From assembly GCF_008806755.1 (NCBI RefSeq), contig NZ_WAAU01000011.1, positions 39,374-103,373 on the forward strand: a DNA stretch of 64,000 nt, given 5' to 3'. Positions within the stretch are counted from its first letter, which is position 1, and each line of letters opens with the position of its first letter. A program made the translations under genes and the position numbers. Below the pieces are notes generated by a model. That model had not been told where the DNA came from and ran no database searches. It saw only the letters and a program-made list of their open reading frames with translations. Source of the stretch: Tenacibaculum aiptasiae (lineage in GTDB: Bacteria > Bacteroidota > Bacteroidia > Flavobacteriales > Flavobacteriaceae). Shown here piece after piece: positions 8,538 through 18,634 of the stretch.

Positions 8538-9923
8538 ATGATGAAAAAATTACTGGCTCTATTAATACTTACTACTTCAATAGTTAACGCTCAGTATACT
8601 GTTAAAGGAACAATGACTCCTACAGAAAAAACCAATTGGGTTATTCTGTATAAAATAGAAGGAGCAAAACAAAAATTCGTTACCAATACAACAATTCAAT
8701 TCGATACTGTTGTCGTTGGTGGAAACAAGCAATCAATAGGTAAATTTAAATTCGACTTACCAAGCACAGCTAAACCAGGTGCTTATAGAGCAACTTATAG
8801 AAATAGAGGTGCTGGGTTTGTAGACTTTTTCTTTAATAAAGAAAATGTAGAATTTATTTTTAATCCAAAATATCCAGATGAATCAGTTGTTTTTACTTCA
8901 TCTAGAGAAAATAAATTATACAACGAATATTTACAGGCATATGCTGCTGTTCAAAAAAAGATTGACGAAAATCAAGTAGCTTATATTAAAGAAGAAAATA
9001 AGGAAGCTAAAAAAGCATATAAAAAACAAGTTAAACAACTTGAAGATGTTCAAGAAACTTATGAAAATAAGTCTGAAGGAATGTTAGTTCATCATTTCAT
9101 TAAAGCTTCTCAAAGATATAATCCTTCTAGTCCTGTTGACAACATGGAAGATTATTTAACAACTGTTGGAGACAACTTCTTTAGATATATCGATTTTAAA
9201 AGTGAAGCTTTATTTAACTCTTCTTTCTTAGTTGACAGAATTAACGATTATGTTTTTTACTTAAACAATTCTGAAGATAAAGAATTACAGCAAAAGTTAT
9301 TAAGAGGTGCTATCAATAAAGTGATTGATGAATTACCTAAGGGAAAATTAAAAAAATCTGTATTAGAATTTTTAATTACTTCTTTATCTGACAAACGTGA
9401 CGGTGAATCTGTAGATTGGTTATTTGCTGAGCACTATGATAAATTACCAGATAATCAAAAAGATGCTGAGTTCAAGAAAAAAATATTAGATGTATTACGT
9501 GCTACTGTAGGTAGAACTGCTCCTGATTTTTCTTGGGAAGAAGATGGTAAAGAAATGAAATTATCTACTTTAAATGATAGTGATAAGTATTTATTAGTAT
9601 TTTGGAGTACAGCTTGTCCTCACTGTGTTAGAGACGTTCCTAACTTATACAGTTTTATGAACAATCACAAAAACACTTCTGTAATTTCTTTTTCAATTGA
9701 AAATTCAGACAATAATTTTAAAGACTGGAATGAGTTTAAAAAACAATTACCTAATTGGCATAATGCAGCAGGTACTCACCCAGAATATAAATGGGATAAT
9801 GAAACTGTAAGAGCTTATAACTTATTAGGAACTCCTAGTTACTTTGTTTTAGATAGTAATAAGAAAATTATTGCTACACCAGAGGAACTAGAAGATGTAA
9901 AAAAATATTTTGAAAATCATTAA
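8538..9923 (+). CDS. TlpA-like thioredoxin-fold protein with N-terminal extension
   Basis: 461 residues with a signal peptide (ALLILTTSIVNAQ) and a DUF4369-like beta-rich N-terminal region. A long helical middle (about 140-320) follows, and the C-terminal thioredoxin domain has a CPHC redox site at C360-C363 (WSTACPHCVRD) plus the cis-proline segment LGTPSYF. Such proteins reduce or shuffle disulfides in the periplasm of Bacteroidota. No partner gene is adjacent. The two consecutive ATG codons at 8538 and 8541 leave the first residue uncertain. A palindromic terminator follows. Confidence 0.87.
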   Translation: MMKKLLALLILTTSIVNAQYTVKGTMTPTEKTNWVILYKIEGAKQKFVTNTTIQFDTVVVGGNKQSIGKFKFDLPSTAKPGAYRATYRNRGAGFVDFFFNKENVEFIFNPKYPDESVVFTSSRENKLYNEYLQAYAAVQKKIDENQVAYIKEENKEAKKAYKKQVKQLEDVQETYENKSEGMLVHHFIKASQRYNPSSPVDNMEDYLTTVGDNFFRYIDFKSEALFNSSFLVDRINDYVFYLNNSEDKELQQKLLRGAINKVIDELPKGKLKKSVLEFLITSLSDKRDGESVDWLFAEHYDKLPDNQKDAEFKKKILDVLRATVGRTAPDFSWEEDGKEMKLSTLNDSDKYLLVFWSTACPHCVRDVPNLYSFMNNHKNTSVISFSIENSDNNFKDWNEFKKQLPNWHNAAGTHPEYKWDNETVRAYNLLGTPSYFVLDSNKKIIATPEELEDVKKYFENH

Positions 9924-9940
9924 AAATGATTTCAATAAAC

Positions 9941-9971
9941 AAAACACCCATCAAAATTTGATGGGTGTTTT
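9941..9971. terminator. Bidirectional terminator between the TlpA-like gene and yraN
   Basis: A 31-bp near-perfect palindrome centred at 9956, with core CACCCATC/GATGGGTG flanked by A and T runs. It lies between convergent genes. Confidence 0.88.
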
Positions 9972-9974
9972 ATT

Positions 9975-10334
9975 TTAAAAATGTAAGAAAGCATTTTCCA
10001 AGTGCTCAATTTTAAACTTTCCTTTTTCTTTAATTAATGCTATAACATCAAATCGTAATTCTATATCTAATTCTTTTTCATTTATATAGTTATCAGCTGC
10101 AGACACTAATAATTTAACTTTTTTAGAACTTATAAAATCTTGTGGACTTCCAAAATAACTCGTTGATCTTGTTTTTACCTCAACAACTATTAATACTTCC
10201 TCTTTTTTTGCAATAATATCAATTTCAGCTTTTTGAAATCGATAGTTTTTTTCAAGAATTACATATCCTTTCTCTTGTAAATATTCAATAGCTAATTCTT
10301 CACCTTTTTTTCCAAGTTCATTATGTTCTGCCAT
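9975..10334 (-). CDS. YraN family (UPF0102) endonuclease-like protein
   Basis: 119 residues, the normal length for the family. The restriction-endonuclease-like core is visible: LGKKGEELAIEYL at the N-terminus, then the acidic/lysine motif AEIDIIAKK with VVEVKTRS (D, E-x-K pattern). The function is not settled; Holliday-junction-type or repair nuclease roles have been proposed from fold. It follows the peroxidase gene by 16 bp on the same strand and is probably cotranscribed. Confidence 0.9.
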   Translation of the reverse strand: MAEHNELGKKGEELAIEYLQEKGYVILEKNYRFQKAEIDIIAKKEEVLIVVEVKTRSTSYFGSPQDFISSKKVKLLVSAADNYINEKELDIELRFDVIALIKEKGKFKIEHLENAFLHF

Positions 10335-10350
10335 TCTGTTAAGTTACAAC

Positions 10351-11433
10351 TTATTTGAATGGATTTGAAAACTTTGGATTTTCTAACAAATTAGTATCTG
10401 TTAATGTTTTTAAAAATGCTATTAAATCTTGTTTATCCTGTTCTGTTAATTCTAAGCCTTTTTTACTAATACTTGCTAATGTTAAGTTTAAAGTAGGTGA
10501 ATTTATCACTTCATCATTATAATGGTCTATAGCTTCTTCTAATGTTTTAAACCTTCCGTCATGCATATAAGGTGCTGTTACCTCGATATTCCTTAAAGAA
10601 GGTACTTTAAATTTTGCTCTATCAAAAGAACTTTTAGTTACTTTCTCCCTTCCAATATCTTTAAAATTAATTTCTAAATCTAAGCCATTATTCATGTACT
10701 CATTGTTCTCAAAGTTAGCACCATTATGACATTGCGCACAATTAGCTCCAGAATTGCTTGGATTATTTCCATCGTAACCTTTAAAAAATAATATTCGCCC
10801 TCTTTCTTCACTTGTTGTTAATGTCGCTTCTTTTCTTAAATAGCGATCATATTTACTTTGATTCGAAATAATTGAGTTCATAAACTGTTCTAATGCTAAA
10901 GAAATAGTTTCTGCAGATATTCCTCCACTAGGAAAAACCTTATTAAATAATAATTTATAGTCACTTTTCTTTTTAAGCTTTTCTATAACATTTTCTATTG
11001 TTTCATCCATTTCTAATTCATCTTCAATAGGCATTAAAGCCTGATCTCTTAATAAATGAGCTCTACCATCCCAAAAGAAATCATTTGTATTCCATGCCAT
11101 ATTAAAAATAGCCATAGCTTGTCTTTTTCCTGGTAACTTTTTCACTCCAATAGAAAACCTTCTTTTATCTGAAAATGCATTCTTTTGCTCATGACAAGAA
11201 GCGCAAGAAATCGAATTGTCTTTACTTAAACTTTTCTCATAAAAAAGCTTCCTACCTAAGGAAACTCCTTGCTCCGTTAGTTGATTATCTTCAGGAATGT
11301 TTGGTTGTGAAAAACCAGTAAAATCTAGTGTATAAGGCAATAAAGTATATTCATCTACTTCTGTTCCATTTGAACATGAATAGAAAAAAACTAAAACAAA
11401 GGGTAGTAAAATATATAATTCGCTCTTTTTCAT
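10351..11433 (-). CDS. Di-heme cytochrome c peroxidase (MauG/CcpA family) lipoprotein
   Basis: 360 residues. The N-terminus is a lipoprotein signal with the lipobox cysteine at position 20 (FFYSCS). Two c-type heme sites follow: CASCH at 77-81 and CAQCH at 232-236, as in bacterial di-heme peroxidases that reduce hydrogen peroxide with electrons from small cytochromes. Distal methionine/histidine ligands are plausible (APYMHDGRF near 285) but not proven. It acts on the periplasmic face of a membrane. The gene stands alone except for yraN just downstream. Confidence 0.92.
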   Translation of the reverse strand: MKKSELYILLPFVLVFFYSCSNGTEVDEYTLLPYTLDFTGFSQPNIPEDNQLTEQGVSLGRKLFYEKSLSKDNSISCASCHEQKNAFSDKRRFSIGVKKLPGKRQAMAIFNMAWNTNDFFWDGRAHLLRDQALMPIEDELEMDETIENVIEKLKKKSDYKLLFNKVFPSGGISAETISLALEQFMNSIISNQSKYDRYLRKEATLTTSEERGRILFFKGYDGNNPSNSGANCAQCHNGANFENNEYMNNGLDLEINFKDIGREKVTKSSFDRAKFKVPSLRNIEVTAPYMHDGRFKTLEEAIDHYNDEVINSPTLNLTLASISKKGLELTEQDKQDLIAFLKTLTDTNLLENPKFSNPFK

Positions 11434-11513
11434 TCTTCATTTGTTTACATAACAAAGTTCCTGAAAAAGCAAAAAAACGGTTTTGATTTAAATCAAAATG
11501 AAACGAAGTTTAT

Positions 11514-12506
11514 TTATTTTGTAAAAGCAACTGAAGAACTACTTTTATCAATATTTAACTTAACAGTTCTTCCCATTATCAAAGCTCTATTGTCTGGTTC
11601 ATGACCAGCAGGAAAATTAAACATAACAGGAATGTCTTTAGGAATCACATCTAAAATCAACTGTTCTATAGAACTCCCCCAAGGAGTTGTATTTCTTTTA
11701 ATCTTAGTCATATCTCCAACAATAACTCCTTTCAATTTATTAAAATAGCCTGCTCGTTTTAAACTTTGCAACATTCTATCAATAGCATACTTATATTCAC
11801 CTATTTCTTCAATAAAAAGAATCTTTCCTTCTGTTGACATTTGACTATCAGAACCAAGCATAGAAGCTAAAATAGCAATGTTTCCTCCTATTATCTCACC
11901 TGACACTTCTCCTATTCTATTATATTTCGATGATTGTATAGTATAGTTTAATGTTTCTCCAAACAAAGCTTTTCTTAGCGTTTCAATAGTTTCTGGAATA
12001 TCTTCTATTTCATCTTGCATACTTGTTCCCATCATACCATGCATTGTTTCAACTCCCAAATTATGAATATGATTATGAAAAGCAGTAATATCAGAATAAC
12101 CTATTATCCATTTTGGATTTTCTTTAAACTTAGTAAAATCCAACTTATCTAGAATTCTAACAGAACCGTACCCTCCTCGAGCTGACCAAATTGCTTTTAT
12201 ATTAGGATTATCTAATGCATCCTGAACATCCTGACAACGTTCTTCATCAGTTCCTGCAAAATGATGGTTTTGATTAAACATATGCTTACCATACACTACT
12301 TTTAATCCCCAACTTTCTGCTAATTCTTTAGCTTTATCAATAATGTGTTTTCTGTTTTTCAAAATACCTGCTGGGGCTACTATTGCAATCGTATCTCCTT
12401 TTTGTAAATACGGTGGTTGTACTAACTTCATATGTTTAGTTTGTGAAAAAACTGATGAAATCATCAGCATAAAAAACAACAAGAATATTCTTTTTCTCAT
12501 AATCAT
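11514..12506 (-). CDS. S66 family LD-carboxypeptidase, exported
   Basis: 330-residue serine peptidase cutting the D-Ala from muramoyl tetrapeptides in peptidoglycan recycling. The catalytic Ser-Glu-His set is visible: S138 in GYSDIT, E233 in FIEEIGE and H302 in PAGHEP. An N-terminal hydrophobic signal (RIFLLFFMLMISSVFS) makes this an exported form, unlike the cytoplasmic enzyme of Escherichia coli. Starts at 12506 and 12500 are both possible. A -7 box on the minus strand (TACATTTG, 12549-12542) precedes it. Confidence 0.9.
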   Translation of the reverse strand: MIMRKRIFLLFFMLMISSVFSQTKHMKLVQPPYLQKGDTIAIVAPAGILKNRKHIIDKAKELAESWGLKVVYGKHMFNQNHHFAGTDEERCQDVQDALDNPNIKAIWSARGGYGSVRILDKLDFTKFKENPKWIIGYSDITAFHNHIHNLGVETMHGMMGTSMQDEIEDIPETIETLRKALFGETLNYTIQSSKYNRIGEVSGEIIGGNIAILASMLGSDSQMSTEGKILFIEEIGEYKYAIDRMLQSLKRAGYFNKLKGVIVGDMTKIKRNTTPWGSSIEQLILDVIPKDIPVMFNFPAGHEPDNRALIMGRTVKLNIDKSSSSVAFTK

Positions 12507-12541
12507 GTCTTTTTTTCTTGATTCTAAAGTATAAAATCTAT

Positions 12542-12592
12542 CAAATGTACCTATTTTATAACAGTATAAAAAATTGCTTTTTTGTACTTTTG
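12542..12592. promoter_or_regulatory. Divergent -7 boxes for the S66 peptidase and metG
   Basis: Minus-strand TACATTTG (12549-12542) and plus-strand TACTTTTG (12585-12592) match TAnnTTTG at sensible distances from the two divergent genes. -33 boxes are not clear. Confidence 0.55.
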
Positions 12593-12615
12593 CGCTTTAA
12601 TTTTAGTAAAAAAAC

Positions 12616-14676
12616 ATGAGTACACCTAAAAGATATACAATTACAGCAGCATTACCTTATACAAACGGACCTATTCATATTGGTCATTTAGCAGGTGTTT
12701 ATGTTCCTGGAGATATTTATGCACGTTATTTACGCCAAAGAGGTAAAGATGTAGCCTACATCTGTGGTTCAGATGAGCACGGAGTAGCTATTCCAATGCG
12801 AGCAAAAAAAGAAGGTGTTACTCCTCAAGATATTATTGATAAATATCACGGAATTATTAAAAAGTCGTTTGAAGACTTTGGTATTTCGTTTGATAATTAT
12901 TCTCGTACCTCAGCTGAAATTCATCATAAAACAGCTTCTGAATTCTTTACTAAGTTATACAACGATGGAGAGTTTATTGAAGAAGTAACAGAACAATTAT
13001 ACGATGCAGAAGCAGATCAATACTTAGCAGATCGTTTTGTAATTGGTACTTGTCCAAAATGTGGAAATGAAGAAAGTTACGGAGATCAATGTGAAAAGTG
13101 TGGTACAAGTCATAATGCTACCGACTTAATTAACCCAAAGTCAGCAATTACAGGAAATGTTCCAACATTAAAAGAAACAAAACACTGGTTTTTACCTTTA
13201 GATAAACATGAAGCATTTTTACGCGAATGGATTTTAGAAGGTCATAAAAATGATTGGAAACCTAACGTTTTAGGACAATGTAAATCGTGGATCGACGATG
13301 GTTTACGTCCTCGTGCTGTAACACGTGATTTAGATTGGGGAATTCCAGTACCAGTTGAAGGAGCTGATGGAAAAGTATTATATGTATGGTTTGATGCTCC
13401 TATTGGATATATCTCTGCTACTAAAGAATGGGCTGCAAGAGAAGGTAAAAACTGGGAAGATTATTGGAAAAAAGACGACACTAAACTAGTACATTTTATT
13501 GGGAAAGATAATATTGTATTTCACTGTCTTATTTTCCCTTCTATGCTAAAGGCTCATGGAGATTATATCTTACCTGAAAATGTACCTGCTAACGAGTTTT
13601 TAAATTTAGAAGGAAACAAATTATCAACCTCTAAGAATTGGGCTGTTTGGTTACATGAATATTTGGAAGAATTCCCAGGTCAGCAAGACGTGTTACGTTA
13701 TACTTTAACAGCTAACGCACCTGAAAGTAAGGACAATGATTTTACTTGGAAAGATTTTCAAGCAAAAAACAACAATGAGTTAGCAGCCATTTTTGGTAAC
13801 TTTATTAACCGTGTGGTAGTATTAACTAACAAATACTACAATGGTATTGTACCTACTCCTAATGATTTTTCTGAAGTTGATGAAGATACCTTAGCTGCTT
13901 TAAAAGAATTCCCTAACATTATTGCTAAGTCTATTGAACGTTATCGTTTTAGAGAGGCTTCACAAGAATTAATGAACTTAGCTCGTTTAGGAAATAAATA
14001 TTTAGCTGATGAAGAACCTTGGAATTTAATTAAAACAGATGAAGAGCGTGTTAAAACAATTATGTATGTTGCCTTACAAATAGCAACAGCTTTATCGGTA
14101 TTATCAGAACCTTTCGTACCTTTTACTTCAAAGAAGTTAAAATCGATATTAAAAACTGATGAAAACTTACAATGGAATAAAGTTTCTGAAAAAGAAGTTT
14201 TATTACCAGAAGGGCATCAAATACAAGAAGGAAAAGCTGAATTATTATTTCCTAAAATAGAAGATAAAACGATTGAAGAGCAACTAGCAAAATTAGAAGC
14301 TACTAAAAAAGCAAATGAAGCGGCAAATAAAGTAATAGAACCACAAAAAGAAACTATAGAATTTGATGACTTCACAAAATTAGATATTCGTGTAGGTACT
14401 ATTTTAGAAGCTGAAAAAGTAGCTAAAACTAAAAAATTATTAAAACTTACAGTAGATGTAGGTATTGATAAAAGAACTATTGTTTCTGGTATTGCAGAAA
14501 GCTTTAAACCTGAAGATATTATTGGTCAACAAGTATCTGTGTTATGTAATTTAGCACCAAGAAAATTACGTGGAGTGGTTAGTCAAGGAATGATTTTAAT
14601 GACAGACACTCCTGATGGAAAACTTGCCTTTGTACAACCTTCTGGCAAGGTTAATAACGGAGAGTTTATCGCTTAA
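12616..14676 (+). CDS. metG: Methionyl-tRNA synthetase
   Basis: 686 residues. Charges methionine tRNA. The class I signature is HIGH at 21-24, the second signature is the KLSTSKNW variant, and the zinc knuckle has two CxxC pairs (CPKCGNEES, then CEKCG). The protein carries the C-terminal tRNA-binding (Trbp111-like) domain from about residue 575 ([13 protein letters not shown]), as in E. coli MetRS dimers. The segment before it, rich in Lys and Glu, is a linker. It is divergent from the S66 peptidase and ends in a terminator. Confidence 0.97.
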   Translation: MSTPKRYTITAALPYTNGPIHIGHLAGVYVPGDIYARYLRQRGKDVAYICGSDEHGVAIPMRAKKEGVTPQDIIDKYHGIIKKSFEDFGISFDNYSRTSAEIHHKTASEFFTKLYNDGEFIEEVTEQLYDAEADQYLADRFVIGTCPKCGNEESYGDQCEKCGTSHNATDLINPKSAITGNVPTLKETKHWFLPLDKHEAFLREWILEGHKNDWKPNVLGQCKSWIDDGLRPRAVTRDLDWGIPVPVEGADGKVLYVWFDAPIGYISATKEWAAREGKNWEDYWKKDDTKLVHFIGKDNIVFHCLIFPSMLKAHGDYILPENVPANEFLNLEGNKLSTSKNWAVWLHEYLEEFPGQQDVLRYTLTANAPESKDNDFTWKDFQAKNNNELAAIFGNFINRVVVLTNKYYNGIVPTPNDFSEVDEDTLAALKEFPNIIAKSIERYRFREASQELMNLARLGNKYLADEEPWNLIKTDEERVKTIMYVALQIATALSVLSEPFVPFTSKKLKSILKTDENLQWNKVSEKEVLLPEGHQIQEGKAELLFPKIEDKTIEEQLAKLEATKKANEAANKVIEPQKETIEFDDFTKLDIRVGTILEAEKVAKTKKLLKLTVDVGIDKRTIVSGIAESFKPEDIIGQQVSVLCNLAPRKLRGVVSQGMILMTDTPDGKLAFVQPSGKVNNGEFIA

Positions 14677-14703
14677 ACAAAAACAACATTTTAGTATATT
14701 CGT

Positions 14704-14730
14704 AACCTCACTTCTTAGTGAGGTTTTTTT
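14704..14730 (+). terminator. Intrinsic terminator after metG
   Basis: 8-bp stem AACCTCAC/GTGAGGTT with loop TTCTTA, followed by seven or more T. It lies between metG and the next plus-strand gene. Confidence 0.88.
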
Positions 14731-14747
14731 ATTATAAATAAATTGAT

Positions 14748-16238
14748 ATGAAAAAAACATTGCTTTTAATTGCTATAACAATTATTCACTTTGTAACGTA
14801 TAGCCAAGAAAAATTAACCTCTTTTGAAAATAGTTTAGCTACTTCTAACTCTACTCTAAAAGACATTTACCCCTTAGTGAATGATAAAAATGATAATTTT
14901 TCAATTTTTATTACAGATGCAAAAAATGTATATATCTATGATTTTGACAATAAATTTTCTATTACAAACAAACTCTTATTTAAGAATAAAAGAAGAAAAT
15001 ATAAAAATATTATTGGATATAGTATTGCAGAAAACGGAGATTATAAATTATATCTAAAAAATAAAAAAAATGATTTTTTAGAAATCACTTTTGATAAAGC
15101 TAAAAAAACTTCAACTTCTAAAGAATTTAAACTTTTAACTGATTACGAAACCTATCTACAATCAGTAACAATAAATAATACATTTTATCTTATATCTGGA
15201 TCTAAAGAGGTTAACGGACTTTACTTTTATACTTTTAATAATGACAAACCTAAACGAAATAAAATAGATCTAAGTAAACTTGATCTAATATCTTCAGTAG
15301 GGCAGAAAAGTGAATTAATGTCTATATTAATGAAGTCTTCACCTCTTCTCAAATTTGATAAAAACACTCCTAATTCTATCGAAGTATCTTCTAAAAGACG
15401 AAAAATGTACATCCAAGATGAAACAATAATATTTACCTTAAACAATAACTCAGAATATACACAATTTGTAAAAGTGAATTTAAAAACTTTTATAGCATCA
15501 TCTTTTAAATTAGAAAACCCTTTAAAAAAAATAAAGAGACGTAAAAAAAAATCAAACTCGTACCTCCTAAATAATAAACTTTTCACCTTAACTTTCTCTA
15601 AAGAAAAAATGAGCTTTAGGATTACTGATTTAATTAATAAGGAAATAAAAAAAGAAATCCTTCTTTTGAAAACAGATACTATTAAATTCAGAAATTCTCC
15701 TTTTGAAACACGTACTAGTACCTATAAAAAATATAATGAATTAAAAAAAACGAAAAAGTTTTTCAGTACTTTGAATTATGCTAAAATTGCTATTAATACT
15801 CAATTCTACAACAACAAATACTATGTTACAATTGGAGGTTCTTTAGGACCAGTCATAATAGGATATGGGGGTTCTGGAAGTGGGCTTAGTTCTAGTAGTA
15901 TAAGTCTACCTAATGGACAATCTGTTTCTTTCTCTAACAGTACTCAGTATAATTTTCTTGGTTATATGTCCTCATCAGAATTTGAATTCATAAAATTTTC
16001 AAGTATACTTGATGAAAATTTTTCTCATTTAAAAAATGAAAAATTAACAAATGCTTTCGATAAAATTAAAAATCACTTAGCACCTGAAAGATCAAAACTC
16101 AAAATTTCTGATTTTTTTGGTATTCCTATAAAAAAGTATGATACAAGCGATGCCATTTTTAAATATAAAAATTTTTATATCTATATAGATTATAATAAAA
16201 AAGAAAAATCTTTTGAACTATTAAAATTCACTAACTAA
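14748..16238 (+). CDS. Secreted hypothetical protein, 496 residues
   Basis: Not recognised. The N-terminus is a standard signal peptide (KKTLLLIAITIIHF, cleavage near TYSQ). The rest is Lys/Asn/Ser-rich with alternating hydrophobic strands; a glycine/serine-rich patch (GYGGSGSGLSSSSISL) lies near residues 370-385. No repeats, cysteines or catalytic motif stand out. The AT content and lysine richness exceed those of the flanking metG and tex. It lies alone between two terminators, so it is a single-gene transcript. Possibly a periplasmic or surface protein of the propeller type, but that is only an impression. Confidence 0.75.
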   Translation: MKKTLLLIAITIIHFVTYSQEKLTSFENSLATSNSTLKDIYPLVNDKNDNFSIFITDAKNVYIYDFDNKFSITNKLLFKNKRRKYKNIIGYSIAENGDYKLYLKNKKNDFLEITFDKAKKTSTSKEFKLLTDYETYLQSVTINNTFYLISGSKEVNGLYFYTFNNDKPKRNKIDLSKLDLISSVGQKSELMSILMKSSPLLKFDKNTPNSIEVSSKRRKMYIQDETIIFTLNNNSEYTQFVKVNLKTFIASSFKLENPLKKIKRRKKKSNSYLLNNKLFTLTFSKEKMSFRITDLINKEIKKEILLLKTDTIKFRNSPFETRTSTYKKYNELKKTKKFFSTLNYAKIAINTQFYNNKYYVTIGGSLGPVIIGYGGSGSGLSSSSISLPNGQSVSFSNSTQYNFLGYMSSSEFEFIKFSSILDENFSHLKNEKLTNAFDKIKNHLAPERSKLKISDFFGIPIKKYDTSDAIFKYKNFYIYIDYNKKEKSFELLKFTN

Positions 16239-16257
16239 AAGTCAATTATTATATTTG

Positions 16258-16283
16258 AAACCTTCCTTTTTAGGGAGGTTTTT
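16258..16283 (+). terminator. Intrinsic terminator after the 496-residue secreted protein
   Basis: 10-bp stem (16258-16267 with 16272-16281, one G-T pair), loop TTTT, then a short T-run. It is 17 bp before tex. Confidence 0.75.
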
Positions 16284-16300
16284 CATTTTAAAAATATTCT

Positions 16301-18430
16301 ATGCAACTTATATCCTATATTACTTCTCGTGTACAAATCTCACAAAAATCAATTCAAAATACTATCGAATTATTAAATGAAGATTGTACTGTCCCTTTTA
16401 TTGCTCGTTATCGAAAAGAGAAAACAGGTAATTTAGATGAAGTTGAAATTGGACAAATAGTTCAATTAAAAGAACAATTTGAAGCTATTGAAAAAAGGAA
16501 AACAGCTATTTTAAAAGCTATTGAAGATCAAAATCTTTTAACTCAAGAACTAAAAGATAAAATAGATAAAATAGAAGACCTTACTTCTTTAGAAGATTTA
16601 TATCTTCCATATAAAAAGAAACGTAAAACAAAAGCAGAAACTGCTCGTAAAAATGGCTTAGAACCTTTGGCTAAAATGATTATGAGTCAAAGAGTAAACG
16701 ACTTAGAATATACAGCTTCAAAATATATTAATAAAGAAGTAGATTCTGAAGAAAAAGCTCTAGAAGGTGCTCGTCATATTATTGCTGAATGGGTTAACGA
16801 ACGTACAGACATTAGAAATAATATTAGATATCAATTAGAGCGTTTTGCTACCATTATTACAAAAGTTGTTAAAACTAAAAAAGACGAAGAAGCAGCTCAA
16901 AAATTTAAAGACTATTTCGATTGGGAGGAAAATTTAAGTCGTATTCCTTCACATCGTTTATTAGCAATTTTAAGAGCGGAAAAAGAGGGCTTCATTCGAG
17001 TAAAAATTGAAATAGATAATGAGCGAGCTCTTCAAAAAATGGAAGACCGTATTATTCGTTCACATAACGAATGTGCTGATCAAATTGAGTTAGCCATAGC
17101 AGACGCCTACAAACGTTTACTTTTACCTTCTCTAAGTACAGAAGCCCTTAATTTGGCCAAAGAAAAAGCAGACGAAAGTGCTATAAAAGTATTTGCTAAA
17201 AATCTACAACAACTTTTATTAGGCGCTCCATTAGGAGAAAAACGTATACTAGCAATTGATCCTGGCTTTAGAACCGGTTGTAAAATAGTTTGTTTAGACG
17301 CTCAAGGTAATTTATTACATAATGAAACTATTTTCCCTCATGCTCCTCAACGTCAAACAACAGAAGCAATAAAAAAAATCAGCTCACTAACAGACGCTTA
17401 TAAGATTGAAGCAATTGCTATTGGTAATGGAACAGCATCTAGAGAAACAGAACAACTTTTAAAACGAATTCATTTTAAAAACTCTATAGAAGTTTTTGTT
17501 GTCAGCGAAGCAGGGGCATCCATTTATTCAGCTTCAAAAATTGCTCGTGATGAATTTCCTAACTACGACGTAACTGTAAGAGGAGCAATCTCAATTGGTC
17601 GTAGATTAGCTGATCCTTTAGCAGAATTGGTAAAAATCGATGCAAAGTCTATTGGTGTAGGGCAATATCAACACGATGTAGAACAATCAAGTTTAAAAAA
17701 ATCATTAGATACTGTTGTAGAACATTGTGTAAATAAAGTAGGTGTAAATATAAATACAGCAAGTGCTTCTTTATTAAGCTATGTATCTGGAATAGGTCCT
17801 AAATTAGCCGAAAACATTGTAAACTATAGAAACGAACATGGAGCTTTTGCAAATAGAACTGCTATCAAAAAAGTACCACGATTAGGAGGAAAAGCTTTTG
17901 AACAATCTGCTGGTTTTTTACGTATTAAAAACAGTACTAATCCATTAGATGATTCTGCAGTTCACCCTGAACGATATACTTTAGTAAAACAAATAGCTAA
18001 AGATTCTGGTAATAATGTAATTGATTTAATAGGTAATACATCAATTTTAAAACAATTAAAATTACAGCATTATATTACAGAATCCTATGGACTTCCTACT
18101 TTACAAGATATTGTAAAGGAGCTAGAAAAACCAGGTTTAGACCCAAGAGAAAAGGCTAAAGCTTTTAGCTTTAATGAACACATAAAAACTATTAACGATA
18201 TTAAAGTAGGCATGAAACTTCCTGGAATTGTAAATAATATTACCAATTTTGGATGTTTTGTAGATATCGGTATTAAGGAAAGTGGATTGGTTCATGTATC
18301 TAACCTTGCCAATACTTTTGTAAAAGATGTGAATGAGTATGTAAATTTACATCAACATGTAGAAGTAAAAGTATTAGAAGTTGACATTACTAGAAAACGA
18401 ATTCAATTAAGTATGGCTTTTAACAAGTAA
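16301..18430 (+). CDS. tex: Tex family RNA-binding transcription accessory protein
   Basis: 709 residues. Cytoplasmic nucleic-acid-binding protein of the Tex/Spt6 family. In order: N-terminal helical domain with VPFIARYRKEKTG (about 30-43), a YqgF/RNase H-like domain starting at AIDPGFRTGCKIV (near 323), helix-hairpin-helix motifs (VSGIGPKLAENIV near 500) and a C-terminal S1 domain (about 635-705, GIVNNITNFGCFVDIG). All family landmarks are present and the length is normal. Confidence 0.95.
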   Translation: MQLISYITSRVQISQKSIQNTIELLNEDCTVPFIARYRKEKTGNLDEVEIGQIVQLKEQFEAIEKRKTAILKAIEDQNLLTQELKDKIDKIEDLTSLEDLYLPYKKKRKTKAETARKNGLEPLAKMIMSQRVNDLEYTASKYINKEVDSEEKALEGARHIIAEWVNERTDIRNNIRYQLERFATIITKVVKTKKDEEAAQKFKDYFDWEENLSRIPSHRLLAILRAEKEGFIRVKIEIDNERALQKMEDRIIRSHNECADQIELAIADAYKRLLLPSLSTEALNLAKEKADESAIKVFAKNLQQLLLGAPLGEKRILAIDPGFRTGCKIVCLDAQGNLLHNETIFPHAPQRQTTEAIKKISSLTDAYKIEAIAIGNGTASRETEQLLKRIHFKNSIEVFVVSEAGASIYSASKIARDEFPNYDVTVRGAISIGRRLADPLAELVKIDAKSIGVGQYQHDVEQSSLKKSLDTVVEHCVNKVGVNINTASASLLSYVSGIGPKLAENIVNYRNEHGAFANRTAIKKVPRLGGKAFEQSAGFLRIKNSTNPLDDSAVHPERYTLVKQIAKDSGNNVIDLIGNTSILKQLKLQHYITESYGLPTLQDIVKELEKPGLDPREKAKAFSFNEHIKTINDIKVGMKLPGIVNNITNFGCFVDIGIKESGLVHVSNLANTFVKDVNEYVNLHQHVEVKVLEVDITRKRIQLSMAFNK

Positions 18431-18444
18431 ACTAAAGTTTAACC

Positions 18445-18478
18445 AAAAAAGAAAGATGTTATTTACATAACATCTTTC
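18445..18478 (-). terminator. Hairpin terminator between tex and the orphan ORF
   Basis: 12-bp perfect stem (18451-18462 with 18467-18478), loop TTAC. Read on the minus strand it is followed by a run of six T, so it is a better terminator for minus-strand transcription than for tex. Confidence 0.7.
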
Positions 18479-18510
18479 TAACTCTTTATTCTTAGAAATT
18501 CGAAACATCC

Positions 18511-18573
18511 TAAATATAAAGCGTCTTTCGGGGGGCGGGGCATTGTTTTCTTTGCAATTTCCCTTTATATTTA
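18511..18573. repeat. Palindromic element with a G-rich loop
   Basis: An 11-bp perfect inverted repeat (TAAATATAAAG at 18511-18521 and its complement at 18563-18573) encloses 41 bp containing GGGGGGCGGGG (18530-18540). That run is strikingly GC-rich for this genome. No ORF covers it. Function unknown; it may be a REP-like repeat or a structured RNA. Confidence 0.45.
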
Positions 18574-18634
18574 ATAGTAATTAGTAAACAACATTGAAAT
18601 AAAAACACATTCGTTTATTTTATTGAAACTTCAA

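Noticed and set aside
18530..18540. G-quadruplex
   Set aside because: The run supplies three G3 blocks at most, with no fourth run close enough on the same strand.
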